Positions 35,943 through 45,289 of a stretch of DNA of 64,000 nt are shown piece after piece. Both the position numbers and the translations under genes were made by a program. Every line of letters begins with the position of its first letter. The first letter of the stretch is position 1. The notes beneath the pieces were generated by a model. It was not told the origin of the DNA and did not search any database. It saw nothing but the letters and a program-made list of their open reading frames with translations. This stretch comes from Pseudoalteromonas sp. UG3-2 (GTDB lineage: Bacteria > Pseudomonadota > Gammaproteobacteria > Enterobacterales > Alteromonadaceae): positions 2,108,001 to 2,172,000 of the forward strand of contig NZ_JAWLJU010000002.1 of assembly GCF_037120705.1 (NCBI RefSeq), written 5' to 3'.

Positions 35943-36635
35943 TTATTGCGGGTTTTGCCACCACACATGCAACCCTTTAAACACCAATAACTCATCAAAT
36001 AGGGCTTGGTCTAGGTGCTCACTGAGCAACTTACCGTAGCCGCCACAACAAACAATGGTGACTGACTGTTGGGAAAATAACTGCTGGGCTTGTGCTACTA
36101 GCCCTAAAGTTGCAGCTAAAGCACCATTTTTCACGGCTTGCGGTGTATTTTTGGCAAATTCATCGGCAAACGGGGTATTGGGTTCACAAAACACCCGCTC
36201 GGCACGGTCGGTGATGCTCGACACCATCAAGTCTAAGCCTGGAACAATCCACCCACCCAAGTGCTCCCCCTGACAGCTCACCACATCTAAAGTCGTCGCG
36301 GTACCAGAATCAATGACAATCACCGCCTGGTTTGGGTAAGCTTGATGTGCTGCCAACACGGCCAGCCAACGATCAATCCCCAAGTTGCTATACTCTTTAT
36401 AAGCGCATGTCACGCCAGCACGCTCGGGGGTCACTTCGGCATAAACAACTGGCAGCTGGTAGCGTTGAGCTTGGGCGATAATACTCTGCAGTCCGGCACT
36501 GCGACCTACTTGTGAACAGATAACCACCTCAAGCTGTGACCAATCGATGTCCTGCTCAGCCACCAGCCGGATCTCTGCCTCCTCGGCCACGGCCAATTTG
36601 ATGGCCGTATTACCTACATCAATTAATAGCTTCAT
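35943..36635 (-). CDS. coaX: Type III pantothenate kinase
   Basis: 230 residues. ASKHA-fold motifs: DVGNTAIK (about 6-13, phosphate loop), GIDRWLAVLAA (about 102) and VIDSGTATTLDVV (about 125-137). It phosphorylates pantothenate, the first step of CoA synthesis. It overlaps birA by four bases, as in many gammaproteobacteria and Bordetella-type loci; some relatives carry coaA here instead. Confidence 0.93.
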   Translation of the reverse strand: MKLLIDVGNTAIKLAVAEEAEIRLVAEQDIDWSQLEVVICSQVGRSAGLQSIIAQAQRYQLPVVYAEVTPERAGVTCAYKEYSNLGIDRWLAVLAAHQAYPNQAVIVIDSGTATTLDVVSCQGEHLGGWIVPGLDLMVSSITDRAERVFCEPNTPFADEFAKNTPQAVKNGALAATLGLVAQAQQLFSQQSVTIVCCGGYGKLLSEHLDQALFDELLVFKGLHVWWQNPQ

Positions 36636-37627
36636 GACTGACTTACCTTTCTCAGTGACAACTCACCACCGTAAAACGCTTTACTTTCACCGTCTTGCTT
36701 TAATAGTAGGCCGCCTTGACTATCAATGCCCTGACAAATGCCTCGCCAAGTTCTTTGCCCCGTGCTGAGCGTCACAGCGGCATTTTTAAAGGCATTCAAA
36801 CGATTCCACTGTTCCGTCATGGTGGTTAAGCCACTACTCTGATAATGCGCCAAGCGCTGCTGCAACGCTTTGGTTAATTCCATCACCAACTGATTTTTAT
36901 CCACTTCCCCCACGTGGGCCTGTAGATCGGTCCACGCTTGATCTATCTGAGCAGAAGCACTCTCAGGCATGCAAATGTTCAAGCCAATGCCAATCACCAA
37001 GTGACAAGGCCCCTCTACTTGGCCATCCAGCTCAACTAAAATCCCAGCCAGTTTTTGTTGCTTAAGATAGACATCATTAGGCCACTTTAACGCCACCTCA
37101 ATACCATAAAGCTGTTGCAGGGCATCGTATACTGCTAAACCAACCGCTACCGACACCCCCATTGCGGCCTGCATACCGGCATCAAACTGCCAATAATAGC
37201 TATAGTATAAGTTGGCGCCAAACGGCGATTGCCACACCCTGCCGCGGCGACCTTTGCCAGCTTGCTGCATTTCAGCAACTAACACATGACCCGAGTTAAG
37301 CGGCTCTTTGTGATGCAAGCGGCGCATTAATTCACTGTTGGTAGAATCAATAATGGCATGATACTCAATAGGGCAAGGCTGATTAAAACTTTGCTGCCAT
37401 TGCTCGGCTAAACGATTTGGCTGGATCAACGGCAGGCTGTAATTGAGCTTGTAACCGCGACCATTAACCCGAAAAATATCCACTCCCATCTGTTGCAGTG
37501 CCGCTATATGTTTGGCGATGGCTGCACGGCTAACACCCAGCTGCTCACCCAGTGCTTGCCCAGAAACAAACTGGCCATGATTAAGTGCCGCTAAAATAGC
37601 TTGCTTTTTATGATCAGGTGTTTTCAT
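36632..37627 (-). CDS. birA: Biotin-protein ligase / biotin operon repressor
   Basis: 331 residues in three parts. N-terminal winged helix (about 10-65, GEQLGVSRAAIAKHIAALQQMG), a catalytic domain with STNSEL, the biotinyl-5'-AMP loop KGRRGRVW (about 124-131) and KWPNDVYL, then an SH3-like C-terminal domain. It attaches biotin to carboxylases and, with the DNA-binding domain, should repress biotin genes. It overlaps murB by 14 bases. Confidence 0.95.
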   Translation of the reverse strand: MKTPDHKKQAILAALNHGQFVSGQALGEQLGVSRAAIAKHIAALQQMGVDIFRVNGRGYKLNYSLPLIQPNRLAEQWQQSFNQPCPIEYHAIIDSTNSELMRRLHHKEPLNSGHVLVAEMQQAGKGRRGRVWQSPFGANLYYSYYWQFDAGMQAAMGVSVAVGLAVYDALQQLYGIEVALKWPNDVYLKQQKLAGILVELDGQVEGPCHLVIGIGLNICMPESASAQIDQAWTDLQAHVGEVDKNQLVMELTKALQQRLAHYQSSGLTTMTEQWNRLNAFKNAAVTLSTGQRTWRGICQGIDSQGGLLLKQDGESKAFYGGELSLRKVSQS

Positions 37628-38633
37628 GTTGGTTATCCAAGTTTAAATGGCACTCACCTTGAGCCGCTATCAGTCTCACTTCGTGCTCCAAACGCACTGC
37701 AAATTGTTGCCATACCTGACGTTGGATCCTCATTACCAGCCGCTTGAGCTCAGCGCCGCTACTATTACCTTGATGCACCAGCACCAGTGCTTGCTTTTCA
37801 TATACCCGAATATCACCACAGCAGGTGCCTTTTAAACCGGCTTGTTCAATAAGCCAGCCTGCAGCTAACTTTATTTGCGCGTCGTCCGCTGGGTAGCAAG
37901 GCAGGTTGGGATACTCAGCTTGCAATTGCTTGGCTTGCTCAGCACTGACGATGGGATTTTTAAAAAAGCTGCCGGCATTAGGCAGCTCGGCAGGGTCGGG
38001 CAATTTGCTGCGGCGAATGGCCATAACGGCTTGGCAAATTTCTGCTGCTGTGGCATCAGGACTTAACGATTGCAGCGGCCCATAGCTCAACTGTGGTTGC
38101 CACGCCTTGGGGAAATTGAAGACCACTTCGGTAATAATAAAACGGTCTTTAAGCTGCTGCTTAAACACCGAGTCTCGATAACCAAATTGGCACTCACTGG
38201 CCGACAAGCGTTGGAATTGTCGACTGATAACATCAAAGCCGTTAACGTGATCAATAAATTGCGCCACTTCAACGCCATAAGCGCCGATGTTTTGCACCGG
38301 AGCGGCGCCTACCGAGCCTGGGATCAGAGCTAAATTTTCTAACCCGGCGATGCCTTTTTGTAATAAATTGAGTACCAGTTGGTGCCAGTTTTCACCAGCC
38401 GCCACGGTGACTTGATAATCCCCTTGCCTTTCGCTGATCGCGACCCCTTGCAACGCCATGCGAATGACTTGGCCCTGATAATCTTGTAAAAATACCGTGT
38501 TACTGCCCTCACCGAGAATAAAAAAGGGCTGACTGTAATCCAATTGTTTTAGCTGCGCCGCATCCTTTATGGTGATCAATGAAGCGCATTGAGCGGGTAA
38601 CGAAAAGGTGTGATAAGCCTGCAAACTCGTCAC
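37614..38633 (-). CDS. murB: UDP-N-acetylenolpyruvoylglucosamine reductase
   Basis: 339 residues, type I MurB. FAD-binding GEGSNTVF and ALIPGSVGAAPVQNIGAYGVE, catalytic serine in NAGSFFKNP (about 230) and C-terminal EHEVRLI with the catalytic Glu. It reduces the enolpyruvyl group in peptidoglycan precursor synthesis. First gene of murB-birA-coaX, followed by the tRNA-tuf unit, the ancestral order. Confidence 0.96.
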   Translation of the reverse strand: MTSLQAYHTFSLPAQCASLITIKDAAQLKQLDYSQPFFILGEGSNTVFLQDYQGQVIRMALQGVAISERQGDYQVTVAAGENWHQLVLNLLQKGIAGLENLALIPGSVGAAPVQNIGAYGVEVAQFIDHVNGFDVISRQFQRLSASECQFGYRDSVFKQQLKDRFIITEVVFNFPKAWQPQLSYGPLQSLSPDATAAEICQAVMAIRRSKLPDPAELPNAGSFFKNPIVSAEQAKQLQAEYPNLPCYPADDAQIKLAAGWLIEQAGLKGTCCGDIRVYEKQALVLVHQGNSSGAELKRLVMRIQRQVWQQFAVRLEHEVRLIAAQGECHLNLDNQHENT

Positions 38634-38817
38634 GGCAGTACCTTATAAGATAAAAAAACTGCCGCTAGTTTAGCGTATTCCTATGACTGACGCATTAATC
38701 GCCACGACTTTAGTACGACAGCTGCCTTTTTGCCGTTTATCGGCTTGCGCTGTTTAAATGGCGCAAAGTTCGTTATCTTAGGCGCTCTAACTTGGGAAGA
38801 CATAAAAGAGTAGCACT

Positions 38818-40665
38818 ATGATGAAACTTTCGGCACTAACGCTTAGCCTCGCTATGGCAGGCATGGTTCACACAACAGCAGTTAAAGCGGCCGTGGATGA
38901 GCATACCTATGCCAACCTAGATGAGGTTATTACCACCCATTTACACCTCGATTTAGACGTCGATTTTGCAGACAAGCAACTGGAAGGCTTTGTTGAGCAC
39001 ACCCTAGACTGGCAAAACCGTAACGCTAAGAAATTGGTTTTAGATACCCGTGATTTAGAAATTGATAAAGTCATGTATGAAGGCACGGACGGCAAGTGGC
39101 ATACGGCTCGCTTTGAGCTGGCTAAGCGCGACGATGTCAAAGGGGCCAAGCTCACTATCCACTTCCAACAGCAAGCCAAAAAAGCCCGGATTTATTACAA
39201 CAGTTTACCCAGCGCATCCGGTCTTCAGTGGTTAACACCGCAGCAAACCGCCAGCAAGTCACATCCATTTATGTATAGCCAATCGCAAGCCATTCATGCG
39301 CGCAGCTGGATCCCAGTGCAAGACACGCCAGCAATGCGAGTGACTTATTCGGCACGTGTACAAACCCCCGACGATGTTCGAGCGGTAATGAGTGCTGATA
39401 ATACCGGGGCACTGATTAAGGATGGTGATTACTGGTTTGATATGCCACAAGCCATTCCCCCGTACCTCATCGCTATCGGTGCCGGTAACCTAGAATATAA
39501 AGAAATGTCACACCAAACGGCTATTTTCGCCGAGCCACAAATATTGGATGCGTCGGTGGCAGAATTCAACGACACCCAAGCCATGATCGACAAAACCAAC
39601 GCCATGTATGGCGAATATGCTTGGGGCCGTTATGACCTATTAATGCTTCCACCTAGCTTCCCATTTGGTGGCATGGAAAACCCAAGGCTTTCTTTTATTA
39701 CTCCGACGGTTGTGGCTGGCGATAAAAGTCTCGTGAACCTTATCGCTCACGAGTTGGCACATTCGTGGTCTGGCAACTTAGTGACCAACGCCACGTGGGA
39801 AGATCTATGGCTAAATGAAGGCTTCACTTCGTACGTTGAAAACCGCATTATGGAAGAAGTGTTTGGCCGCGACCGTGCGGTAATGGAACAAGCCCTTGAT
39901 GCTGCTGGCCTGCGCGCACAACTAAAAACCATTGATGCACCTGATACGCGATTAAACTTAAAGCTCAATGGCCGCGATCCTGATGACGCCTTTAGCTCAG
40001 TGCCATACACTAAAGGACAATTGTTCTTAATCTATCTTGAAGAACAATTTGGTCGTGAGCGCTTCGATGCCTTTGTTAAAACCTATTTTGATACCTTTGC
40101 TTTTAAGTCATTGACCACCGACGAGTTCGTTGCCTATTTAGACAAACACTTATTGCAAAAGCACCCAGGTGTGGTGAGTTTGGCTAAAGCCAAAAAGTGG
40201 ATTTACGAGCCGGGCTTGCCAGCCGATGCCCCAAACCCTACCTCTGATGCTTTTGAAAAGGTCGATGCCTTAACTCAGGCTTGGTTAAACGACGAGAAAA
40301 CCCTAGCGCAACTGCCTACGGCGAGCTGGACCGTACATGAGTGGTTGCACTTTATTAATAACCTGCCTCGTGATTTATCGGTTGAGCGCATGACCGCTCT
40401 CGATGAAGCGTTTAATCTAACCCAATCAACCAACGCAGAGCGTGCTTTTGCTTGGTATATGCTGGCTGTGGGTAATGGTTACCAAGCTATCTACCCTGCA
40501 TTGGAAAAGCACTTAGTCAGTATTGGCCGTCGTAAGCTGATTGTTAATCTGTATAAGTCACTGATTGAAAATGGTAAGCGTGACTGGGCGTACCGTGTGT
40601 ATCAAACAGCACGCCCAGGCTATCACCCGCTTGCACAAGGCACCATAGACGCCCTGTTTAAATAA
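38818..40665 (+). CDS. M1 family aminopeptidase (leukotriene-A4-hydrolase type)
   Basis: 615 residues with a signal peptide (about 1-24), so it is exported. Zinc site HELAHSW (H310, E311, H314) with the third ligand Glu in NEGFTSY about 19 residues on; exopeptidase motif GGMENP just before. A C-terminal helical domain (about 480-615) resembles LTA4-hydrolase-type enzymes such as the cold-active aminopeptidase of Colwellia. It removes N-terminal residues from peptides, probably in the periplasm. It is divergent from murB. Confidence 0.92.
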   Translation: MMKLSALTLSLAMAGMVHTTAVKAAVDEHTYANLDEVITTHLHLDLDVDFADKQLEGFVEHTLDWQNRNAKKLVLDTRDLEIDKVMYEGTDGKWHTARFELAKRDDVKGAKLTIHFQQQAKKARIYYNSLPSASGLQWLTPQQTASKSHPFMYSQSQAIHARSWIPVQDTPAMRVTYSARVQTPDDVRAVMSADNTGALIKDGDYWFDMPQAIPPYLIAIGAGNLEYKEMSHQTAIFAEPQILDASVAEFNDTQAMIDKTNAMYGEYAWGRYDLLMLPPSFPFGGMENPRLSFITPTVVAGDKSLVNLIAHELAHSWSGNLVTNATWEDLWLNEGFTSYVENRIMEEVFGRDRAVMEQALDAAGLRAQLKTIDAPDTRLNLKLNGRDPDDAFSSVPYTKGQLFLIYLEEQFGRERFDAFVKTYFDTFAFKSLTTDEFVAYLDKHLLQKHPGVVSLAKAKKWIYEPGLPADAPNPTSDAFEKVDALTQAWLNDEKTLAQLPTASWTVHEWLHFINNLPRDLSVERMTALDEAFNLTQSTNAERAFAWYMLAVGNGYQAIYPALEKHLVSIGRRKLIVNLYKSLIENGKRDWAYRVYQTARPGYHPLAQGTIDALFK

Positions 40666-40682
40666 CAGCGCTGGCGATTACC

Positions 40683-40719
40683 GCAGCAATAAAATGCCTT
40701 ACTGCGCTTTTATTGCTGC
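40683..40719. terminator. Inverted repeat between the M1 peptidase and DUF2057 genes
   Basis: Perfect 12-bp arms GCAGCAATAAAA (40683-40694) and TTTTATTGCTGC (40708-40719), 13-base loop. It overlaps the end of the DUF2057 gene, whose stop is in the loop, and lies just after the peptidase stop. It may serve as a shared transcript end. Confidence 0.5.
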
Positions 40720-41304
40720 TAAAAACGCTTTTCTTTGCGCCGGTGTTGCTTGTTGCCACCAATATTGCAACATGGCGACCACATCAGGGTGCGCCGCAGT
40801 GGGCGCAGCTGGCATTGACTGGCTCGGTTCTGAGGCCATAGTTGTGAGCTGCGCAGCCGTTGCTGGCGATGTGGTTGGCTGAGTGTTGCTCATTTGTGGC
40901 GCCGTTTTGCTCACCACCAGTGACGTGGCTAACGACTCATCCGGCGCTTGCAATTGGATCAGTGGTTGCTCAGCAAAGGTCTTTGCTGCCACCACATTGT
41001 TAGGCCGATTAAACTCAATGTGATACTGGCCTTGCTGGCTAATCGTAACCGTTGCCCAAAAAGGCTCTGACTCGATAATTTCATGGTCATCATACCCCAC
41101 TTCATACAGATCGCTGTAGCGCATCTTAACTTGATATTGCCCAGGCTCTAACTGCACTTCTCTGACCTTGGAGAAAAAAGAGTGCTCAATGGTCTTCTCT
41201 CCTACCTGTAAGGGAATAATTTCTTCGGGAAAGTTTAGCTGTGCAGCATGTGCAGCAGGTATTAGGGCTATTAACAGCATTCCCCAAGTTCTTAAAAATG
41301 GCAT
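40699..41304 (-). CDS. DUF2057 (UPF0319/YccT-like) exported protein
   Basis: 201 residues with a signal peptide (about 1-20, AHA-AQ). The family part (about 22-125) has LNFPEEIIPLQVGEKTIE, LEPGQYQVKMRYSDLYE and GQYHIEFNRP. The rest (about 130-175) is a Thr/Pro/Ala/Ser-rich linker, and the end PDVVAMLQYWWQQATPAQRKAFLAA is a small helix common in Vibrio and Shewanella relatives. Function unknown. Confidence 0.8.
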   Translation of the reverse strand: MPFLRTWGMLLIALIPAAHAAQLNFPEEIIPLQVGEKTIEHSFFSKVREVQLEPGQYQVKMRYSDLYEVGYDDHEIIESEPFWATVTISQQGQYHIEFNRPNNVVAAKTFAEQPLIQLQAPDESLATSLVVSKTAPQMSNTQPTTSPATAAQLTTMASEPSQSMPAAPTAAHPDVVAMLQYWWQQATPAQRKAFLAAIKAQ

Positions 41305-41464
41305 GGTTCACTCCTTCGCGATTGTTTATTTATCACTTAATGTATCCCATCCTCGCTAAAATCGCTGCATTTTTCAAAGAACATGAAACTATTGTGTCTG
41401 AATTAAAGTCCGCTATGCTATGACATTCATCCGTCATTGCTATCAGTTACCGTAAGGAAATTAC

Positions 41465-41836
41465 ATGAGCTCTGAAACTATTTTTAGCAAAATTATCAAT
41501 CGAGAAATCCCAGCCGACATCGTTTATGAAGATGACAAGGCACTGGCATTTAAAGACATTAACCCACAAGCTCCCTTTCACGTATTGGTGATCCCAAAAA
41601 CGGCCATTGCCACGGCCAACGACATCAATGAGGACAACGCCGCCTTAGTCGGCCATTTATACGTGGTTGCAGCCAAACTTGCCGAGCAACACGGATTTGC
41701 TGAAGATGGCTACCGTGCGGTGATGAACTGTAATGAACACGGTGGGCAAACGGTTTACCATATCCATTTGCACGTATTAGCAGGTAAACCTCTGGGTTGG
41801 CCCCCTTACCAAGATACGAAAAAAGTATCAGTTTAA
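41465..41836 (+). CDS. hinT: HIT family nucleotide-binding protein
   Basis: 123 residues. The histidine triad HIHLHVLAG is near the C-terminus, with the N-terminal ETIFSKIINREIPADIVYEDD and the GYRAVMNCNEHGGQTVYH strand of HinT. It hydrolyses purine phosphoramidates such as adenylyl-lysine adducts. AAGGAAATTAC precedes the ATG. Confidence 0.95.
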   Translation: MSSETIFSKIINREIPADIVYEDDKALAFKDINPQAPFHVLVIPKTAIATANDINEDNAALVGHLYVVAAKLAEQHGFAEDGYRAVMNCNEHGGQTVYHIHLHVLAGKPLGWPPYQDTKKVSV

Positions 41837-41860
41837 AATATTCACTGTTAAATTATGTAA

Positions 41861-41937
41861 ATGGATAAGATATTTACCAATAATAGTAAAAACCACGTAG
41901 TTTCATACAATTACATACAGGTACATATTTTATCCAT
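41861..41937. promoter_or_regulatory. Inverted repeat upstream of the LuxR-type regulator gene
   Basis: ATGGATAAGATAT (41861-41873) is mirrored on the other strand by ATATTTTATCCAT (41925-41937), one mismatch in 13, in AT-rich DNA about 130-200 bases before the regulator gene. It may be a binding site for the regulator itself (autoregulation); this is inference. Confidence 0.45.
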
Positions 41938-42021
41938 ATTTTTGCTGTATTATTTCGCTTTGCTTTATAACGGACTTGTCTAACCAGTTATAAAAATTCT
42001 AATACAAAAGGTCTGAATCCC

Positions 42022-42072
42022 ATGTTAGCATTAAGTAATTGGAAAAAATTGAGTGTATCCAACAATGACTAG
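42022..42072 (+). other. Possible 16-codon leader ORF overlapping the regulator start
   Basis: ATG at 42022, preceded by AAGG, encodes MLALSNWKKLSVSNND and stops at 42072, eight bases inside the downstream regulator gene (ATG 42065). The regulator itself has only a poor ribosome site, so translation of the leader could govern it. Short ORFs arise by chance, so confidence is low. Confidence 0.3.
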
Positions 42073-42721
42073 TAGTGCTTTTTTGCTATTAGATAAAGAG
42101 CCGGTTAACACCATTGGTGTTAACGTTTTGCAACCCTTGCTAAAAACTCAAGGACTCGACGTAACCACAGGTACCGATATTACCGAAGTGCCGGAAGGTA
42201 CTCGCTTGCTCTTTATCGAAACAGCAGCCACTGACGCTTGGAACAAACTAAAAGAACAATTGGTTAATCTCGAAGTTAAGTGTGACATCGTTTTATTTAA
42301 TCTCGACGAAAATCCCGAGCTGGCAAACCGTGCCCTGCTCAGTGGCATTCGCGGCGTTTTTTATACCACCGACAATGCCGACGTGCTAATGAAAGGGATC
42401 CGCTTATTACTAGAGAATCAGCTGTGGTACCGTCGTGACGTAATGTGTAACGTACTTAATCGTATGTTGCAGTTTAACCAAGATGCTTTACACAAACTCA
42501 CCGAAGGCGATATCGAGCCAATTAAGCTCACCAAACGTGAAAAGGCTATTATTGCCCTGATGAGTAAAGGCGCGAAAAATAAAGAGATCGCCGAAGAGTT
42601 AAATATTAGTCCTCATACGGTTAAAACGCACCTTTATAGCGCCTTTAGAAAAACCAAGTGCCGCAACCGCATTGAGTTGTTGTCATGGGCACAACAAAAT
42701 ATTCCTGACGAAATTCGTTAA
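42065..42721 (+). CDS. LuxR-type regulator, CsgD/VpsT-like
   Basis: 218 residues. The N-terminal half (about 1-130) has a receiver-like fold without a normal phosphoacceptor pocket. It ends in LLLENQLWYRRDVM, with W121-Y122-R123-R124 where VpsT-type proteins carry the c-di-GMP-binding W[FLM][TS]R motif. The C-terminal helix-turn-helix (about 155-215) has LTKREKAIIALMSKGAKNKEIAEELN and HTVKTHLYSAFRKT. Such proteins control biofilm matrix genes. A GTG four codons upstream is an alternative start. A hybrid kinase follows 115 bases later on the same strand. Confidence 0.82.
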   Translation: MTSSAFLLLDKEPVNTIGVNVLQPLLKTQGLDVTTGTDITEVPEGTRLLFIETAATDAWNKLKEQLVNLEVKCDIVLFNLDENPELANRALLSGIRGVFYTTDNADVLMKGIRLLLENQLWYRRDVMCNVLNRMLQFNQDALHKLTEGDIEPIKLTKREKAIIALMSKGAKNKEIAEELNISPHTVKTHLYSAFRKTKCRNRIELLSWAQQNIPDEIR

Positions 42722-42836
42722 TCGCACCTTTGTGAGTACAGCTTTGGCTGTACTCATGCTCCCCCTTAGCGACTTTACTGCTGTTCCTTTTACCTCTATG
42801 CTAAACGCTCACTACTAATAAATAACATACTGCTTC

Positions 42837-44996
42837 ATGCTGGATCCGAAAACGCTTTACCTTACCAGCCTGGTCATGACGGCCATGATGGCACTGCTTA
42901 ACTTTTTAACCTGGCGTGCCAATAAAAATACTCCCGGCACCCTATTGTATGTTTTCTACCCCGTGGTATTACTCTTTGCCATTGCTTCGTTTGCGCTGTT
43001 TAGTTATTTCGATAACTGGCAAACAATCCCCTTGGCGAACGGCTTACTGTTTTTCGCCTCCATCGTTCATTGTATTGCCATTCGTCAGTTCTTGGGGTTA
43101 AAAGGGTCGGAGTTTAAGGTTTTTTTGCTGGTAACCGTGGTGCTATTTCTGCTGTTAGTGTACTACAGCACGGTTGCTTCAGGCCTGCGTCAGCGTATTT
43201 TAGTGTCTGATCTGCAGCATTTAGCAGAGGCCACTTTATTACTCTATTATTTTGCCCGTTTTGCGCGGCATAAGTACCCCAATGGCAGCATTGTATATAT
43301 AACTATCCTATTGGTTATCTTTACTATTTTTGCTGGTCGCTCACTGTTAATGGGTGAAGTCTCGGAGCTTACCCTGCTGCAAGAAAATTGGTTTATTATT
43401 ACCTTGTTTTTCAACGGCGTACTGGCCCCTATTTTTTATGCCACAGGCATGGCCTTGTTATGTAATGAGCAGCGCGAACAAAACCTCAACCGCTTGGCAC
43501 TAAAAGCGCAGCAAGATCTTGAACTCAGAGGCATGTTTTTATCAACCATTAGCCATGAGATCCGCACCCCACTTAATGGCATTCTTGGCAGTGCCCAACT
43601 TGTGCTGGGGAGAACCAACGACCAACGCAATAAAGCCTATTGTGAAGCCATTGTCCATTCTGCCGAGTCACTCAATTTGTTGATCGACAAAGTTTTGGAA
43701 TACGCCAGCTTAGAGCAAAGCGATGAGGCACTGTACGAAGAAGACGTTGAGCTAAAAAGTTGGTTGGAAAACTTATGTTTGCTATTAAGCCCGCTGGCAG
43801 AGCAAAAAAAGCTCAAGTTTGAGTTAACCTATGAACTTCCCGATCAGGTGTGTTATTACTGCGATCAACAAAAGTTACGGCAAATTTTAATTAACTTGGT
43901 GGGAAATGCCATTAAGTTCACCGATAAAGGCGAGGTTAAGCTGAAAGTTGAAATTCTCCAAGACCGCCAAATCGAGCACCAAGTGCGCTTCAGTATCAGT
44001 GATTCTGGCCCTGGCATTGAACAAGAAGACATCAATAAGTTAACCCAGCCTTATGTCCAAAGCAGTGCAGGTAAGGTAAAAGGCGGCACAGGCCTGGGTC
44101 TGGCCATTACTAGTCGCCTACTCAACCGCCTAGGTAGCCAGCTGGAAATCGCCAGTGAAATCAATAAAGGCAGCACCTTTCACTTTGACTTAACCCTCAA
44201 TATTGGCGAGCTCAGCCTCGTTGAACAGCGCCCACAGCGAGATAACTGCGTTACTGGCCTAAAAGTATTGCTGGTTGAAGATTTAGAGTTAAATCAAAAA
44301 ATTGCTATTGAGTTTATGGCGGCAGACGAACACCAAGTAAAACTAGCACAAGATGGCAGCAGTGCCATTGCGATGTTAAAGCAGCATCACTTTGATGTGG
44401 TGTTGTTAGACATGAACCTACCCGACTTTTCAGGGCAAGAAGTGTTAACCCAGTTGCAAAATGAAGAACATAAAAATAAGCGGACGCCGTTTTTAGCATT
44501 TACCGCAAGCCTCAGCCCAGACGAAGTGAAAGAATACTTAGCCCTTGGGATCCGTGACATTGTCGGTAAACCCATTAAGCAAGAAAAGTTACGCCAAGCA
44601 CTAAGTGAGTCGCAACTGCCGAAGAAAGCATCTATTACCACTGCGCTTCCCGATAGCCTGTATGACGAAACCGCGGTGAATGCGCTCACCAGTAGCTTTA
44701 GTGATGATGAGATCTCGTCGATTTACAATGAGTTTGTGTTGTCTGCACGGAATAAACTCAACCACATTCAACAACAACTAGAGCAAGATCCTGAGCAGAG
44801 TATTCGACAACTGCATCGCTTAGCGAGTACCGCCTTACAGCTCGGCTTCAACCGTTTTGGCACCCTGTTAAAAACGGCAGAGCGACGCTTATTGGATAAT
44901 AAGCCCTGCCACGATGAGTTAAGCCAAGCACTGCAACTCTGGCAACAAAGCCTCAATGCCTATTTGCAGTATGTTCGTAAGGAGGCCGCGCAATAG
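42837..44996 (+). CDS. Hybrid histidine kinase with receiver and Hpt domains
   Basis: 719 residues. Seven hydrophobic segments (about 5-205) form a 7TM-type sensor; then a short coiled coil, HisKA with H240 in ISHEIRTP, HATPase with NLVGNAIKFT and GTGLGLAIT, a receiver (about 470-590) with LVEDLELNQ and D525 in LLDMNLP, and a C-terminal Hpt-like domain with H660 in LHRLAST. The complete phosphorelay needs an external response regulator; none with a phosphoacceptor is adjacent. The ATG has no clear ribosome site. Ligand unknown. Confidence 0.9.
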   Translation: MLDPKTLYLTSLVMTAMMALLNFLTWRANKNTPGTLLYVFYPVVLLFAIASFALFSYFDNWQTIPLANGLLFFASIVHCIAIRQFLGLKGSEFKVFLLVTVVLFLLLVYYSTVASGLRQRILVSDLQHLAEATLLLYYFARFARHKYPNGSIVYITILLVIFTIFAGRSLLMGEVSELTLLQENWFIITLFFNGVLAPIFYATGMALLCNEQREQNLNRLALKAQQDLELRGMFLSTISHEIRTPLNGILGSAQLVLGRTNDQRNKAYCEAIVHSAESLNLLIDKVLEYASLEQSDEALYEEDVELKSWLENLCLLLSPLAEQKKLKFELTYELPDQVCYYCDQQKLRQILINLVGNAIKFTDKGEVKLKVEILQDRQIEHQVRFSISDSGPGIEQEDINKLTQPYVQSSAGKVKGGTGLGLAITSRLLNRLGSQLEIASEINKGSTFHFDLTLNIGELSLVEQRPQRDNCVTGLKVLLVEDLELNQKIAIEFMAADEHQVKLAQDGSSAIAMLKQHHFDVVLLDMNLPDFSGQEVLTQLQNEEHKNKRTPFLAFTASLSPDEVKEYLALGIRDIVGKPIKQEKLRQALSESQLPKKASITTALPDSLYDETAVNALTSSFSDDEISSIYNEFVLSARNKLNHIQQQLEQDPEQSIRQLHRLASTALQLGFNRFGTLLKTAERRLLDNKPCHDELSQALQLWQQSLNAYLQYVRKEAAQ

Positions 44997-44998
44997 TC

Positions 44999-45166
44999 AT
45001 TAATCGCGACTTATTCGACAACGGCAAAAAACTTGTTCATGCTGGCAAAATTGCTGAGCTCAAGGCCGTATTTCTGCGTACTAAAGTAACCTGGGATCAA
45101 CTTCCCATACTGATGCGAAATACGAACCCTATTGAAGATTTTGCATACCAAGTTAGTAAACCATAG
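44999..45166 (+). other. Protein-like 55-codon frame lacking a standard start codon
   Basis: Directly after the kinase gene an open frame reads NRDLFDNGKKLVHAGKIAEL, then KAVFLRTKVTWDQLPILMRN and TNPIEDFAYQVSKP, then TAG. A strong AAGGAGG (44979-44985) is placed just upstream, but only ATA (44993) or ATT (44999) stand at start distance; there is no ATG, GTG or TTG before residue 40. It may use a rare ATT/ATA start, contain a mutation or sequencing error, or be chance. Confidence 0.3.
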
Positions 45167-45289
45167 TGCTTAACTGAGGAGCCTTTTGTGCGGCGAGACA
45201 ACCATCTCGATGGCGCCAGGTTAATCTCCTCACATTAAGTCGAATGAGATAAATAACTTGCTATAAAACTATAAAATAAAGGAACACCT

